Of a DNA stretch of 64,000 bases, positions 26,366-39,114 are shown piece after piece. The translations under genes and the position numbers were made by a program. This stretch comes from Lethocerus indicus (Eukaryota > Arthropoda > Insecta > Hemiptera > Belostomatidae). The stretch's first letter is position 1. The number at the start of each line of letters is the position of its first letter. The notes below the pieces were generated by a model. That model was not told where the DNA came from. It searched no databases and saw only the letters and a program-made list of their open reading frames with translations. The stretch covers positions 14,198,001 to 14,262,000 of the forward strand of contig JACDQD010000004.1 in NCBI GenBank assembly GCA_019843655.1, written 5' to 3'.

Positions 26366-26720
26366 TGGTGTACCCGGCTTCGCTCTGATGGTTTAGTTTT
26401 GGCCTAGAACTTTCAATGCTAATTCAATTACACCTTACAAAGTGAGGTTAAGTAAGGGTTAAGAAAAATGCTTGTATATTTCAGTTTAGATGCGTAATGG
26501 GGTTGGAGACAAATACGTTTACTTTCCTTAATTACTCTAGGTAATTGTTTCTTCTGTTCGTATTACAAATTAATCTTTGCACTTTCATATGAATGCTTGT
26601 TTGTACACTACATTTTTGGTGCTCTCGTTAGTTAAAATAACTAGGCACTTAGGGCCACCTACTCTCGAAGAAGCAACGTATAGCTAGCGATTGTCCCAAC
26701 GCCTTATTTATTGGTAAACA
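26366..26720 (+). repeat. Possible retroelement/repeat tail with ACCCGGCTTCGC motif
   Basis: AACTGGTGTACCCGGCTTCGC at 26366-26386 resembles a motif recurrent in repeat families of many invertebrate genomes. About 300 bp on, TCTCGAAGAAGCAACGTATAG (near 26665) looks like another piece of the same sort of repeat. No ORF survives. Family not assignable by eye. Confidence 0.3.
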
Positions 26721-26784
26721 CCAACCTAGTGGGGAACTGTAGTCTCTTGGAGTCAAAGTTTTAATTGCAAACAAAAAAACAATA

Positions 26785-26880
26785 GGTTGGCCGGTATCGT
26801 GCTATAGGATGAAATACCGTGTTTGAACCTCCTGCGGGTGAGGCCTTACGGGACCGCGGTCTCGATTCCTTTAAACCGGA
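26785..26880 (+). mobile_element. tRNA-derived SINE-like fragment
   Basis: A-box-like TTGGCCGGTATCGTG (from 26787) followed by a B-box match GGTCTCGATTCC (26858-26869). Spacing is wider than in a tRNA, as in SINE heads. No clear tail or target duplication was seen. Confidence 0.45.
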
Positions 26881-26996
26881 GACCGAGGCGACGCTCATGA
26901 CTCACCTCTGTGCAAAAACACGATAGTTTCCTATTGGTATTGGGCGTGTGGGACGCGTCCCCTTCCCCAAGATTCTGTTATGGTTGTGGGGCCCAG

Positions 26997-27017
26997 TGTT
27001 GTTGTTGTTGTTGTTGC
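26997..27017. repeat. (GTT)n trinucleotide repeat
   Basis: Seven GTT copies within a GC-richer stretch (26940-27130). Confidence 0.9.
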
Positions 27018-28475
27018 GGCGCGATAATATTCCGCTACCGTCCGCTGAATTTCAAACAGAGCCGTCAACGTTTTCGTGCCAGTCCGAGTGTTTCCTCCGT
27101 GGCGGCCACCAGGGCCCCACATCCGATTTCCTCTTCATCCAATATGCCGAGCCCGGAAACCTGTTTACTCAACGATTCTACCGGACAGGTAAGGCTTACT
27201 GAGAAAACGAGTTTTAAGAATTCCGTGTGTGGTTTGCCTTTCCAAGTTTATTAACAACCTGTATTTGTATCGTAGTAAACCTGTATTCGAATCGAAGCCT
27301 TCTTATATCATGAGCCTTATTTTATATCTTATAACTACCGCCTGAACTCTTAATAAAATAATACTTTTTTTGTGAACTGTGAACCTTGAATAGAATTAAT
27401 GCTTTCGGGATAAACTGTCACGTATTATTTAAATTTGAATGCAGTAATTCTGCCTTATCGCCATTCGAGATTGGATGTGCCGATAGTTTGGTAGCCGTAA
27501 TCCTTGATACCAGAGGTTCTGATGCCATTTACCAAACAGTAATCAATTAAAACTATATTCATTGGGTTTTCGTCCAATACAAAGCGACAGTAGAATAGTA
27601 CCGCTTGCGAATAGTCATTAGACAGAGAATTATTGAAGACTGCGTATATTTGCATTGTTTTTTTTACTTATAAGTGAGCTCCAATTATGTCCGAGTTCCG
27701 TTTTCTGAACAGCTGAGCTATCGAATACATCCGGAAGTTTCACTTCTGCGTTTCTGCTGTACAGGCGCATTTTGCTGTTTCCCCGACTACTGCCCGCGGC
27801 TGTGCTCCTATAACGTAATCATCGAGCTTAATTTAGAAACTTGGCTTTATTTTTTCACACATTAGAGCTAACTAGGAACATAAATACGAGCAAATCAAGG
27901 AGGTTCGTGAAATGAAAATGATCGTGATTGTAAAAAAACCCTGTGGGTAAAGTTCAACGGCTGAAATAAGTTGGAAATTCGATATGAAAGGAAGCGGTTT
28001 GCTGAGAGGAAGTTGGCTTTGGTGAAGGGTTGACTTGGCTTGTGGTGACCGCCCATCATACAGCGTCCCATCAGCTATTTCGTAATTAAGGTCTACCGAA
28101 TCTTTTTGTAATAGAACGTAGGTTTTGTAATTATGAAACAAAAGTAAAAAGAACTACTGCTGAATCATAATTATACGTGAAATAAGGTTCTCTTTACGTA
28201 CAGTGCACGCCGATGTATACATTTACATTTACTTTTGTTTAGTTGAAAGTGTATTATCAATAATAACTAAAACCCCTCTATCTATAGATAGACAGTTTTA
28301 CATTCTAAGTTAAAATCAGTTGTAAACCTTCAGAACAAATTAGCTTTTTGCCTATAAGTCAAAACAAGGGATATGTACAATAAATCCTCATGTGCGGCAA
28401 TTTAATTATTACATTGTTGCCTTAATAGTAAATTTTAATAATTAATTTTGTAGCCCTTGATCTGCATTTAGTCAT

Positions 28476-28497
28476 ACACACACACACACACAATTGC

Positions 28498-28558
<61 letters not shown>

Positions 28559-28572
28559 TGTGTGTGCGTGTG
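28476..28572. repeat. Compound (CA)n-(AT)28-(TG)n microsatellite
   Basis: A (CA)n run at 28476-28492, a pure AT tract 28501-28556 and an imperfect TG/CG run to 28572. The CA and TG flanks are mutually complementary, so the whole can fold as a hairpin. Confidence 0.98.
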
Positions 28573-31059
28573 ATTGTACGTAAGAATCCGTTATCCTCTG
28601 AAAGTCATGTGGGACGTTCCAGTTTTTCAATCTCCTCATTCGCCTCCATTCACTTATGCTCATCCACTTGAAAAGAATTTAATTCGTTTTAACATTGAGT
28701 TTATGCAGTTGGGTTCTGCAGATAAACATAAATGCATACATAGCGGTATTATAAAGGAACGTTCTTACTCTTGAAAATTAGATTTAAATTGACTGTTTTC
28801 TTAGCGCTTGGATAAGAATTTGTATTGATATATTAGGTAAATATTGATAATAGATTATTTATCACTTTATAAACATAGCTTTTGTCCGAAAATAGGACTT
28901 GTAGGTTGAATGTGGTAACAAATTTTATTTTATATTAAAGGATTATGACGTTTGAGCATTTGAGATGTTAAATTTGCGCGGCAATATTCCACCTCCATTT
29001 TAGGATATGGTATAATCGGATAGAGAAACTAAGTAATCGTTTTCTTATGTAGAATCAATTAGGAAATAAAGTAACAAATATTAGATAAGAGGATCCGCTA
29101 TAAGCTGTTATGGTTAGTTCCACCGTGGGGATCTTACAGGCGTAGGAATCGCCAGGTCCGTATCTTCTTCTATGGTGCTATTTTGTATTATCCAATATCT
29201 CAGTGGAATGTTCATGAAAAAAAGGAAGCTGGAACTATAGCTCACTCCCTCGCATGTTTCATAACCGGGAAATTTCTTACGGTTAAAGCTTTCGTTTAGT
29301 ATCCTATGTCCGCTCTGTAAATCGTGACGGAAAGAAGCAGGGACCGTTCGTTATCCGCTGTCCAGCTATCATTATTTAACTCTGGTTTCGTGGTAGATAT
29401 ATAACAAAATTAATGATTACTGTTTGATTAAACTGTAAAATATTCGCTGGCATTATAATGACAGTAGAATTGAAATTCTGTTTAAGGAGGGCATTTTATA
29501 GTAATGCTCATTACATACTTATATCGGACTTCATTCCGATTCTATCAAACCTTCTTGTTTAATATGAATATAGAAAAGAGGAGAATCTCGAATAACCCAC
29601 TTAACGCTGAATTCCATCAAAACTGTTGGTTGGGGATCCGAAATGAGTGTGGTTGGCGGTACGGTTTGAATTGTGTGTTGCTCAAATAGTAGTTAGTATT
29701 CTTGCCAATTGCTCAACAGAAAGTTACTACACAGTTTGAGAAGCCGGTTACCCCATACCCGGCCTTCCTTCCTACCGACAACACAAATCTTAATTTGTTG
29801 TTTGCATTTTTCAAACTTCATTCGCTCGTCGTCCAGAAATATCCGACTGCAGTTTCTTATGAAGTAATAAAATCTTGGGATTTTTCATTTTGACAATACA
29901 AAAAATATATTATAAAGCGGTCCAGTGTACCGTATGGAACATATTTTGTTTTAATATTAAATAAAAATTTATGCGAGATATGGGCATGATTTACCTGTGA
30001 CATAATATTATTTTTGTAGATAATATACATTACCTGATGAGATAAACTAAATTATGAGTACTATTTAAAATGTTACACTGCTTTATGGTATTTAATGGTT
30101 TAGATACAAAAAATACTGAACTAAAACTATGTAATTGCAGCTGTGCTTACAGTTTACTCAGAGTAGAGTATATAAAGGAATTCTATGATGGTGATGTAAT
30201 AACGCTCAATGGGTCAGTTTATACCTAAATTTAGGTTTAAATTAAGGTTTGTCTAAACAGAAAAAGGTGGCGAGGTATGTGCCGCTTTCAGTAGACGACG
30301 CGAACGACGGTATTACAGGTCTTTACTAGGACAGAACGAAAAGTATAACTAACGAAGAACCGGGTTTAAAAATACAAAAAAGGCTGTAGGTCTTGTTGTT
30401 TACAATATATTATCGACCTCGGTTGTGACCTTGTTCTTGATACCGATTTAATTGTCTCTGAGTCAAGAGGGGGTGATGGGAGTGGGGAATCTGCCGGCTA
30501 CATTAGCGTGAGAAGGATGCCGGTCTGGATAAACAAAACGCTAAAGAAAAAGTAAGGAAAAAATAGGAAAAAGAAAAATAGCGCCACGGTCTGATTGGCT
30601 TTTAAGTTGCTTGTACTATATATGCCCTCAAGTCGCGTGAGTGTGTTGGGATTGTAAGGGATGATACGTCGATCGACTGAAAAGAGTAATTCTGAATCAA
30701 TGTTCCTCGTGTTCTATTTCATTTAAACAAAGTAAAATAAAATATTTAAAAATTCTAAATTCAGTAGGATGTTCTCCTACTGTCATCTATTTGCAACAGG
30801 CAAGAAGCGAAGGGGTGCTGGTATATTTAACCCTAGTAAAAGTCTAGTTCTTTATCTAGAAGCGATATACATATACAAGCTCGATATTTCTAAATAAATG
30901 GTATTGAGGTAGAAAGTCTCTGATTTACGACCCCTGGCGTTACGAAAACTGGGACGTTGAATAAAGTTGGCTTCATTTCTTACGAATATATTAGTCATTA
31001 AGGGATACATAGAAATCAGTTTTTGTCGAACGAAGGAGAAAGAGCAGAATTCCAAAGGG

Positions 31060-32000
31060 TGTAACTAAACTGGGCCGCTAAAGAAATCTGTCAGTGAAAG
31101 AAGGGGGATGATTAGTATTGGTTGTGTGGAATTCAGAGCTGCTCTATGATTGACTGAAAACTTTTCTGCTAGCCGTGTTGGTACGGGGTCCGGGTGTCTG
31201 AAATAGCGGCCTTGAGTGGTGGGCGGAGGAGCGTGGACGAAGGTTAAGGCCGTGAGGGGGACAACAGCCGCCCCCGCTGCCATTACCATCTTCACAGACT
31301 GCCTTTTATGCTCCCCTCCGAACGGCGCGAAACAATGCCCGGCAAAGGGATGAGACCCGCACTTGGAATACGGCAGGCTCACAATGCCGGTTTGGTCGGT
31401 GGTGGGCCACCTGTGCCCCACCCAGTGTGTATTACAATCGTCTCCGTTTTTTCACGACGACAGGATTTCCAGGAAATTAATTAGTCCATTCATTGTGGTA
31501 CGGAGGGTTGTCTTGTCCTGAAATTTGAGGAATACGATTATAATTTTTCTTCAAAGTAAAATGGTGCTTTATAAACGGTCATATAATTCTATCGTTTGAT
31601 ATAAACAGAGATTAATTTATACGGCTATTACTTAAGTAATTTCTAATACCCCGGATGGTTCTACAATGCGCTACATACCTAAATGTATAAACAATAATGG
31701 TTTCTGATAGATTATAAGTGACAGGATCGCTGTAAGTCACAGTTGTTTCACTTTTGTAATTTCCTCAGCCTGAATCCTCCCGTAAATCACTCTTGTACCG
31801 TTGTCGGTCCCCTTTGTCAACGGCCCCGAGAGCCCTACCCCGAGGGTAGTTCCAACTCCCGACCCACCCACACGTTCCCACGGACTGGTCACAACATGTG
31901 TCCCCCCAAATCGCCTCACATTGTCTGTCCCCTGTCCCTTGCCGTTTTGACCGATTCCCCTCAACGGTTCCATTGACTCGGATGACTCCCCTTCCCAAAA
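31060..32000. other. GC-richer stretches without recognisable gene
   Basis: Two GC-richer patches (31180-31440 and 31790-31990). Openings of up to 118 codons occur on the minus strand at 31065-31421, with Pro/Thr/Ala-rich composition and no family resemblance. Treated as non-coding. Confidence 0.35.
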
Positions 32001-33032
32001 ATTCATTTGGGAAACAGGAATTAGTCCTATGCTTGACTACTGGATCCGAGTTTCGTTTGACATTATTCGTCGGCTTGTTTACAGCCTGAGACTAATTCAG
32101 TCAGTTATATCCTAGCCTCCAATTCGTGTTTACCTTGTCACGTACATGGCAGCGTTGAGACATGTCTATAGTGCTTAATTTTATGGCCGTGATATTTCAT
32201 CTACAGTGCGCATAAACACGGATTCTACCAACCGTTTATGTGACTACATAATTTTGTCTTGATACGAAAATTATATAATATCGCATAGATGAATGGTAGA
32301 ATACGTGTTTAAGTACACGTCCCACGTATGAAGTTTAGTGAATCTGCAGTAGGTATTGAAATCTAGGGCATTAATTTTATCGATACACCCTACTTAATTT
32401 TAATAAACCTTATATTTGTGCTATATGAAAGAAGATAAACGAACAATATTTATATTTAAAAAGAAGTTATATTAAAAAAGACGAGATCTGCCAGAGATTA
32501 AAGACATGTAATCTCTATACTTGTGCTTAACTCGACATAGTTTAAAGTGGAAATTTGTAGTCAATGTTGGAATAGTTTCCAGGGATAAGAGTCAATTGTG
32601 TGTTTCGTCATTGGCGTTCCCTCTCCACTATCTGTTTTATTACGTCGCTGCTTCTTTACTAGTCCGCCTCCCTCAATTAGCGAGTCACTTGCAACATATT
32701 GCGAATTATTATTGGAATTTTGCGACTTCCAGACAGTATTGTGTCGTTCTTTTTTAATAGCGACGATAACATTCCGCCCGATTTCTTGATATCATGACAT
32801 TCGGCGATTATCAGTCTGATCTGGAGTCAGTGTGGAAGTCTTTTTTGAGGAACCTCTGGGCAGATTTACCGGCAAAGTTCTTAATTTCGAAATTTTCGAA
32901 CTTTTTAAATTAATACTTTCTTTGATCTCAAGATAATGATCAACAGAATATGTTTCTTTTTATTTATTCTTTCGATTTTTTACACTTTGTGTTCCCTTTA
33001 CGGATTCGGGAATCTAAAATGTCTGTTTAAGG

Positions 33033-33210
33033 CAGTGATTTACAAACTGAGAGGCGCGTTTCCTCAGGGAGGAGCAGGTAACTTCAAAAGGAGGCACAAA
33101 ATGTACATGAAAATGTCATTTTCATTATATAACATTCACACGAAACCATACAAATATATTTTATTTATATAATTTCATTAATGCAAATCCTAAAAGTTTT
33201 GAAATCACTG
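33033..33210. mobile_element. Non-autonomous hAT-type MITE (178 bp) with intact target duplication
   Basis: Flanked by a perfect 8-bp direct repeat GTTTAAGG (33025-33032 and 33211-33218), the length made by hAT transposases. The terminal inverted repeats are CAGTGATTTACAAACT at the left and AGTTTTGAAATCACTG at the right (reverse complement CAGTGATTTCAAAACT), starting with the CAGTG typical of many hAT families. The interior has no coding capacity. Intact TSD and ends indicate a complete, probably fairly young, non-autonomous copy mobilised in trans. Confidence 0.88.
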
Positions 33211-34279
33211 GTTTAAGGCACTATTTTTCAGTAATATTAGTGACTATCGTTGGCCCAGACTAGACAAGTATGAAAGTCTATTGGAACGCGTTTGCTTTCT
33301 AAATGAAATAAAATAAAAATAGAAATATCATTCGGTAGATTATTTCATCGTTTGAAATTTGAGCAATCGGAAGTACGTATGAAATTAATGGGCGGTGCTA
33401 TGTTAATGTTGAGGGTGTTGCGCTATTTGGGTCGTTTACCCCGGCGGATTCCGATTGAAGCCGATGTTGGCGTGACGACGCTGTCTGGACTACGGAAGAG
33501 AAATTACGAGCGGGCGACCCGCGGGGATGGCGTCGTCCGCTCCAGTTTCGCAAACGACCCGCCTCATAATTAATTTCCTATTAAAACGAAAAAAAATGTA
33601 TATCCTACATTGGGAGATTTCCACTCACTCGCGGCTTTCTCCCGACCGCCTTCTTCTCCGAGTAGTGTGAGCGATCGGTTTATTTATACCGGGCCAAACG
33701 AGAGAAATTACGCAGCGATCTGATCGAAAAGTCCCTCACCATACCGACCGCTTTTATCCTACTTTAGCGCCTACCACCGATTTTGGGTAGCAGTCCGACC
33801 CACGATCTTAATATGAAATATCCTCTTACTAGAGGTGGTATCGGTTATTTCGTGAGGTTTTTTTTGTATTCGTTCCATTCTGTTTGGTGTACCCATGTTT
33901 TCGCGCAAAGGCGCCCATTAATACTGATTTCTCAGCCTCGAGACCGCATCTTCAGGGCAAGACCCTTTTCGGGACGGCAGCCCCGATGTGTTTACTGACA
34001 GTGCATTAATATAAACAAAGTGCAATACCCTTTAAAGAGTACATCCTCTGTAATACTGTTTTCCGTCTCCGTTATTAGCCTAGTGTACCTTCGTATTCGC
34101 CTGCCGATGAAGAGTCCTGCGTCGGTAACCTGTTACTGTGTGGTCCACCAACTGTTCGTAGTCTTAGGACGATTGGTTTAATTAATGTAAAGATGGTAGT
34201 ACTTATTAGTGTAATGTGTTTTATTAGTTAATGTGTAAATTAACCTCGGTGGATTACTAACTGAACGCTATTGAATAGC

Positions 34280-34345
34280 GCAAAATAGACACCGGTGTAG
34301 CTTTAGCCCCGGACTAACATCGGAACTAACCGCTAAACTACCAGA
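34280..34345 (-). mobile_element. tRNA-like / SINE-like fragment (minus strand)
   Basis: The minus strand reads TGGTAGTTTAGCGGTTAG, a good tRNA 5'-half/A-box, but the B-box position (GGCTAAAGC) is degenerate. A SINE remnant or decayed tRNA pseudogene. Confidence 0.35.
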
Positions 34346-35220
34346 AAGGAAACCGTAATATTTCGGATAGTACGGACAGTATTGTTCCGAATATTTGAAT
34401 GGTTATAAAAAAAGAGTAGTTTTCTATGAGTGTGTGTGTGATGAGTGGCGCATTGCTGCCTGTCCGGTGTGGAAGGAAGGAGAAAGGAATTGTGCCCCTA
34501 AAACAATTATATCATTGTCTGGGGAAATGGTATTTTTATCGGCGGCATTAGAGAACAGGGAATGCATTCATGCAGGCCATTATCTCCGTCTCTGAAAGTT
34601 ATCATCGTTGGCAGAGAGTGGCTCGTTTGTTCAAAACGAGCTTTGTTTTTGATTGGAAAGGAAGAAACGACTCGTCGAATTTGAAATAACGTTTTCGCAC
34701 GCCGGCTGTAAAACAATGGGGAACAATCCTATATCTGATCGGTTGTCCCCGTTATTTAATCTTCTGTTTTCTGGGTAACTGGTAATTTCGTCTGGCTCAA
34801 TAGATAGTATATTAATGGATACAGGATCGATTTCACACACGATCACGGTGAGAAAGCATATATCAAATACGAGGGAATAAAACCAATGTCTGTTACGGTG
34901 CCGACGGATGTGAAGCAATTGTTTCCTTCATATTTCGTATCTAAAATGTTTACTGTTATTGACAAGCGAGGAATCTGTTCCCAAAACGTGTGATTTAACG
35001 GAGTACATACATTAGAGGTTCGTACAACGTTCTTGCGAACTAATATGAATGTTCTCGTGTGGTTCCCTATGGAGCGGACTAATACTAATATCCTGTATCG
35101 TCGGGAAAATGATTATAGTTAATGAAAGCGCCGCTTTAGCGCGTCGGCTGCCGATGAAGGTGGTTCCACTCACTGTCTTAATACTTTTCAAATATGAAAC
35201 TTACTGAACGATATCCCTGT

Positions 35221-35282
35221 GGGAAATTGAACCCGACATCTGCCTTCATTCGGGGGTGACTATTGCCACCTGACTGTGGAGC
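35221..35282 (-). mobile_element. tRNA-derived SINE-like fragment (minus strand)
   Basis: The minus strand has an A-box-like TCAGGTGGCAATAGTC followed by GGGTTCAATTTCCC (35221-35234) as B-box, with near-tRNA spacing. Degenerate and lacking an acceptor stem; read as a SINE remnant. Confidence 0.45.
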
Positions 35283-37079
35283 AGAATTCTTCTTATAAGT
35301 AGACTAAATTAAAGGTATCCATCATAATAAAATAGGTCGTACTAATTCCGCATTAGCTTTATTTCCGGGTTTATTCCTGAATCCTAATATTGTTGTTTAC
35401 TTTCGTTGTTTGTTTTGCAACGACGGCCAACTTACAATGAGAATCCATCGTTAGGAATGGAAGAAAATTTCTTCATCCCGTTGTCGGGCGTCAATCTGAG
35501 TGCTCCTTCCTTCTTCCTCTATAATCATTCCGTGTTTTCCGAAACCTCCTTGTTCCCAAAACGGCGGAAACTAAAAACCCGGAGAGAAAGTACACGTGGG
35601 AGAAAAGCAATCCGACAATAGCTCAATGGCGGGGAGGTTATAATTGCAGCAGTGCCAATAATAATAACAATAACAACACTAATGCCAGTATAATTATTGC
35701 TTAATCTCCCGGCTCGGTTTGGCCTTCTCAATGGATCCGTTCCGGTTTCATGTCGTGGAGAGGAATTTTCGAACGTCGACGTAGGGGGCGACTCCGCAAA
35801 ACCGTCCCCAAACCAGGAGGCCACTTTCACGAAATTAAAAATAGACCCTCCGACCATCCTCTAGAAAGCCCAATTCTTATTTTCACCTCGCTTGTCGGAC
35901 TTGATCTAAGACTCAGATGAAGGAAATTTCCCAATTTAAATGTACAAGAGAGAAAATTCTCGCTGCGGAAGTAGAAAATTCGTACTCTGGATGTTTATAC
36001 TTAGGCTAGATCGAGTCTAATTTACACTACTCTACTATGTCTCATTAAAACGACAAAATATTAAATATTCTCAAATTCGTTAAAGTTGTCAGCAATCCAG
36101 TCCCTCAGCAAATTCATAATGATTTATAGTTAACAGTCTGTGGTTTATATTTAACATTCTAATAAGTACAATAGAGGAAAAATTGGAGTACGCTAATCAT
36201 TCTCAGGCGTTCACTCAGTTTCGGTCAATGCGAAACTGCTCGCCGCCACATAATACGCACAGTAAACATGCTTCATTTGTTATTACTGAAAAGGGAGCCG
36301 CGTTAGAAAGTGTAGCACCGGTTTTGTTTTAGAAAGTCGAACCGGGACCAGCCCTGGTTGTAACTTTTCTTCTACTTTTTCGACGAAACCTTAATATTAT
36401 TACAGATTGGGTTCGCCGATCTTAAAGGTAATTTTAATTTGCATATCTGCCCCTACAAGCAGTGGTTTCGAGGAAGCGGATGGTTCTTATTCATCTGTTC
36501 ATTTGAATGAGATTATACGCGAATTGGCAGTAAAGATTTGTTATCTGAAATATGTCTATTTTAGGTAGAATGGCTTCAGCATGCCTTTCATATTTGACAT
36601 ACCGTGTACCAAATGTATATTTATACTACAAATATTTTTGTGCGCGGAAAATGTACAAATATTTGTTTACGAACTTAAAGAGTATTAAAAAATACGAAAT
36701 AGGAAATGAAAAGAATAGCCGTCGAGTGTGCATACGGGTTCGCATGGAGTAGGTTAAATTGTGCAATACTTATTTAAAAAATGTATATTATATCTATCTA
36801 TACATTCTACAGAATAAAGAAATAATAAAATTTACCGGTAGTACATTTTTCAATTGTATCGAAATCTATACCTAACGTTCATTATAATATATTCTTTGGC
36901 GTTGGAATTTTGCGCGTAATGTTTTGAAATCTTCAAATAGGAGAACGTTTTGCGGGATTGCTCTGTTACTTATCTGTTCTTTTTCCCCAATCATCGGTGA
37001 CGTTTGTTTGTATGTGCCCGTCTGCGATCCTCGTTTTTATTGGGCGAACGGGGATGTCGCCCATCGCGGCGGTGGAGCG

Positions 37080-37195
37080 GAGAGGTGGCAGCACGTGACC
37101 CTCCCTCCCTTCCTCCCTCTCTCCCTCCCTCCCGCGCGGTCACGTGGTGACGTCAGAGGCAGCAGCCTCGACCGGCGGAGCGCCACTTGTAGTCA
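37080..37195 (+). promoter_or_regulatory. Candidate TATA-less promoter with E-boxes and CRE
   Basis: A GC- and CpG-rich island in AT-rich surroundings. It contains CACGTG at 37092-37097, a CT-rich tract (about 37099-37135), a second CACGTG at 37141-37146 within GTCACGTG, a full CRE TGACGTCA at 37148-37155, and an insect initiator match TCAGTC at 37193-37198 whose A (37195) would be +1. No TATA box sits at -30. CACGTG plus CRE just upstream of an Inr is typical of bHLH/bZIP-driven promoters. Orientation is inferred from the downstream Inr and from a consensus splice donor 100 bp further on. Which transcript it drives is unknown; bazooka on the same strand is the simplest candidate. Confidence 0.55.
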
Positions 37196-37295
37196 GTCTG
37201 TGCCATAGCTCCCGAGCGTTAGTATCCCTCGTCTTCAGTAGTCATTGTTTATCTTGTCAGCAACTGTGCGTTCGGTAAAACCATAATTCAAGATA
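37195..37295 (+). other. Putative non-coding first exon (5' UTR)
   Basis: About 101 nt between the candidate initiator and a strong donor ATA/GTAAGT at 37296. It contains no ATG. It would be the 5' untranslated leader of whatever transcript starts at the 37.2 kb promoter. Joined to the open exon at 48872 it carries a TAA in the same frame, so translation would start at the ATG in that exon. No transcript evidence is available. Confidence 0.4.
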
Positions 37296-39057
37296 GTAAG
37301 TGTCAATTAATTTTATTAGTGCCTGTGATCAGTCCAGTGTTACAACTCGAGTCGGGGAGGGGGGGAATACCAGGAATATTTAATACTATATAAAATTCGG
37401 ATTTCGTCAGTGTGCAACTGTAGGTTTGTAATTGGTAAATATTCATTATACGCGAGAAGCCAATGTTAGGTACATCTGGACCGTTAGAAGCATCGAAGGC
37501 CAATAATCGTGTTATTTATTGCAACCCAGGTTTTTATTTATATAAATACTGGATTTCTCGGACAACGGTCTAGGGGAACTGCGTTGTGACAGAAAAAAAT
37601 ATTCAGCCAACTATCATGAGCGAAGTTTTGTAGCTGAGTTGCATAATAAACTGTGGTGAAAGGTACACGACGGTGCCTCAGTCCTTCGTAGGTTCCTCTT
37701 CAACTGTCCTCTTTGTTTTCGTCCAGAGATTTTACTCCGGAAATCGTATTTGGTCTATTTGAATCCATTCAAGTTGTGGTAAATATTTAAATAAGGTATA
37801 CACCAGTATCTGTTCGCTGAAATTAATTTATAATAATTATTTCAGACAATTTTATAGCACTCGCTAGGAGTTCGTACTTTTTTTACTAATTAATTTAGTT
37901 TTTGATATTTTAGTAACGTCCGAAAGGAAGAAGAATTTGCATTCTTAAATATTTTGTCATAACTTCTCAGTCTGTTTTTAAATTGTCCCATTGTATTCCT
38001 GTAGTTATAAAAACTAGTTTGATCTAAAACATCATATTGACACGCGCTGCAGAAATAAAACACATTTTTTAATTTGGTAGTTGATAAATATACATTACTA
38101 ATTTAAAATATGGTTCAAACCTTTTGCATTTAATAAGACCGGATTATTTGATGAAGTACGTTGGTGACCTTCAGTGACTAACGGACCAAGAATTCTACTG
38201 GGAATTTTCTGTTTTTGCAAGCCTTCAGCCTTTCCAGTTTGGTACCGGTTTTACATTTGAGTCTTCAACAAAATGTGCAAAAAATTAAATTCAATTCCAT
38301 ATGATAAGTGTACGCGTATTTCCGGGATGTATCTGTATCCTAGATCCCAGACATTTCCGTCGCTGTCAAGGGATATGAATATCACTTTAATGATTAGTTA
38401 TTAAGTGTAATTTACTTTATAGGTGACAAACTAAATTTAATGGAACCTTTTACAAAAATAAGATTCAAATTCCTAAAATAATTTGGTATATTTGGGCGTT
38501 AGTTAGGATTTGGTTTACCTGTAAAGTATATCTCGTAGCTGTATATCTTGGGCGTAGTTATATATTTACTGAAACATAACGAAATTGTCTTGTGTATCAG
38601 TAATTAATATCAGCGTTGAATGTCACGGCACGCCTAACGCAAATCTTGTGTATCGTTTTCGTATTTTCATTCTCGGCAGAAATCATAGTTTAATCTGATT
38701 CTATAATAATCTGAATATAAATTTATAATTACGGAGAAATCCGAACGAATCATTACTTATTGTTTATTCAACAGCCATCTTGTATTTAATGTTTTTTCTT
38801 CTGTTTTCCAAAAAGGTTTCTCACTACTGTGAAATTTAGCCGATACTTTTCTGACCAGTGTATTGTATTTCTTGATTTTTCATTGTCATTTCATTTTTTA
38901 TATGTTTTTTCGATTATTTTCTGTAGTATCGGGCCTTACTTATCCACAGGTTTATGTTAGCCTTTAAGCCGATAACGCCTACGTGCAGGGTCAGGAGACA
39001 ATTATGGCAATGAAAAAATTGTCGCAACACAGTGGAAATTTTATTACCGGTGGGACT

Positions 39058-39068
39058 CACACACACAC

Positions 39069-39112
<44 letters not shown>
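39058..39112. repeat. (CA)n-(AT)21 microsatellite
   Basis: A short CA run (39058-39068) passing into a 42-bp AT tract (39071-39112). Confidence 0.98.

Positions 39113-39114
<2 letters not shown>

Larger units (their letters stand above)
22700..33024. other. Non-coding; SINE-like fragments and microsatellites
   Basis: Holds the (GA)n tract, two SINE-like heads near 25.9 and 26.8 kb, a possible retroelement tail at 26.4 kb, the compound microsatellite at 28.5 kb and GC-rich patches at 31-32 kb. Nothing else is supported. Confidence 0.55.
33219..37079. other. Non-coding; two tRNA-like fragments
   Basis: Ordinary intronic or intergenic sequence with SINE-like pieces at 34.3 and 35.2 kb. The 110-codon minus opening at 35525-35857 has no recognisable similarity. 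Confidence 0.55.

Noticed and set aside
33211..33230. TAAGGCAC resembling the miR-124 seed
   Set aside because: Only the seed matches; the rest of the mature sequence differs, no hairpin is present, and the string overlaps the MITE target duplication.
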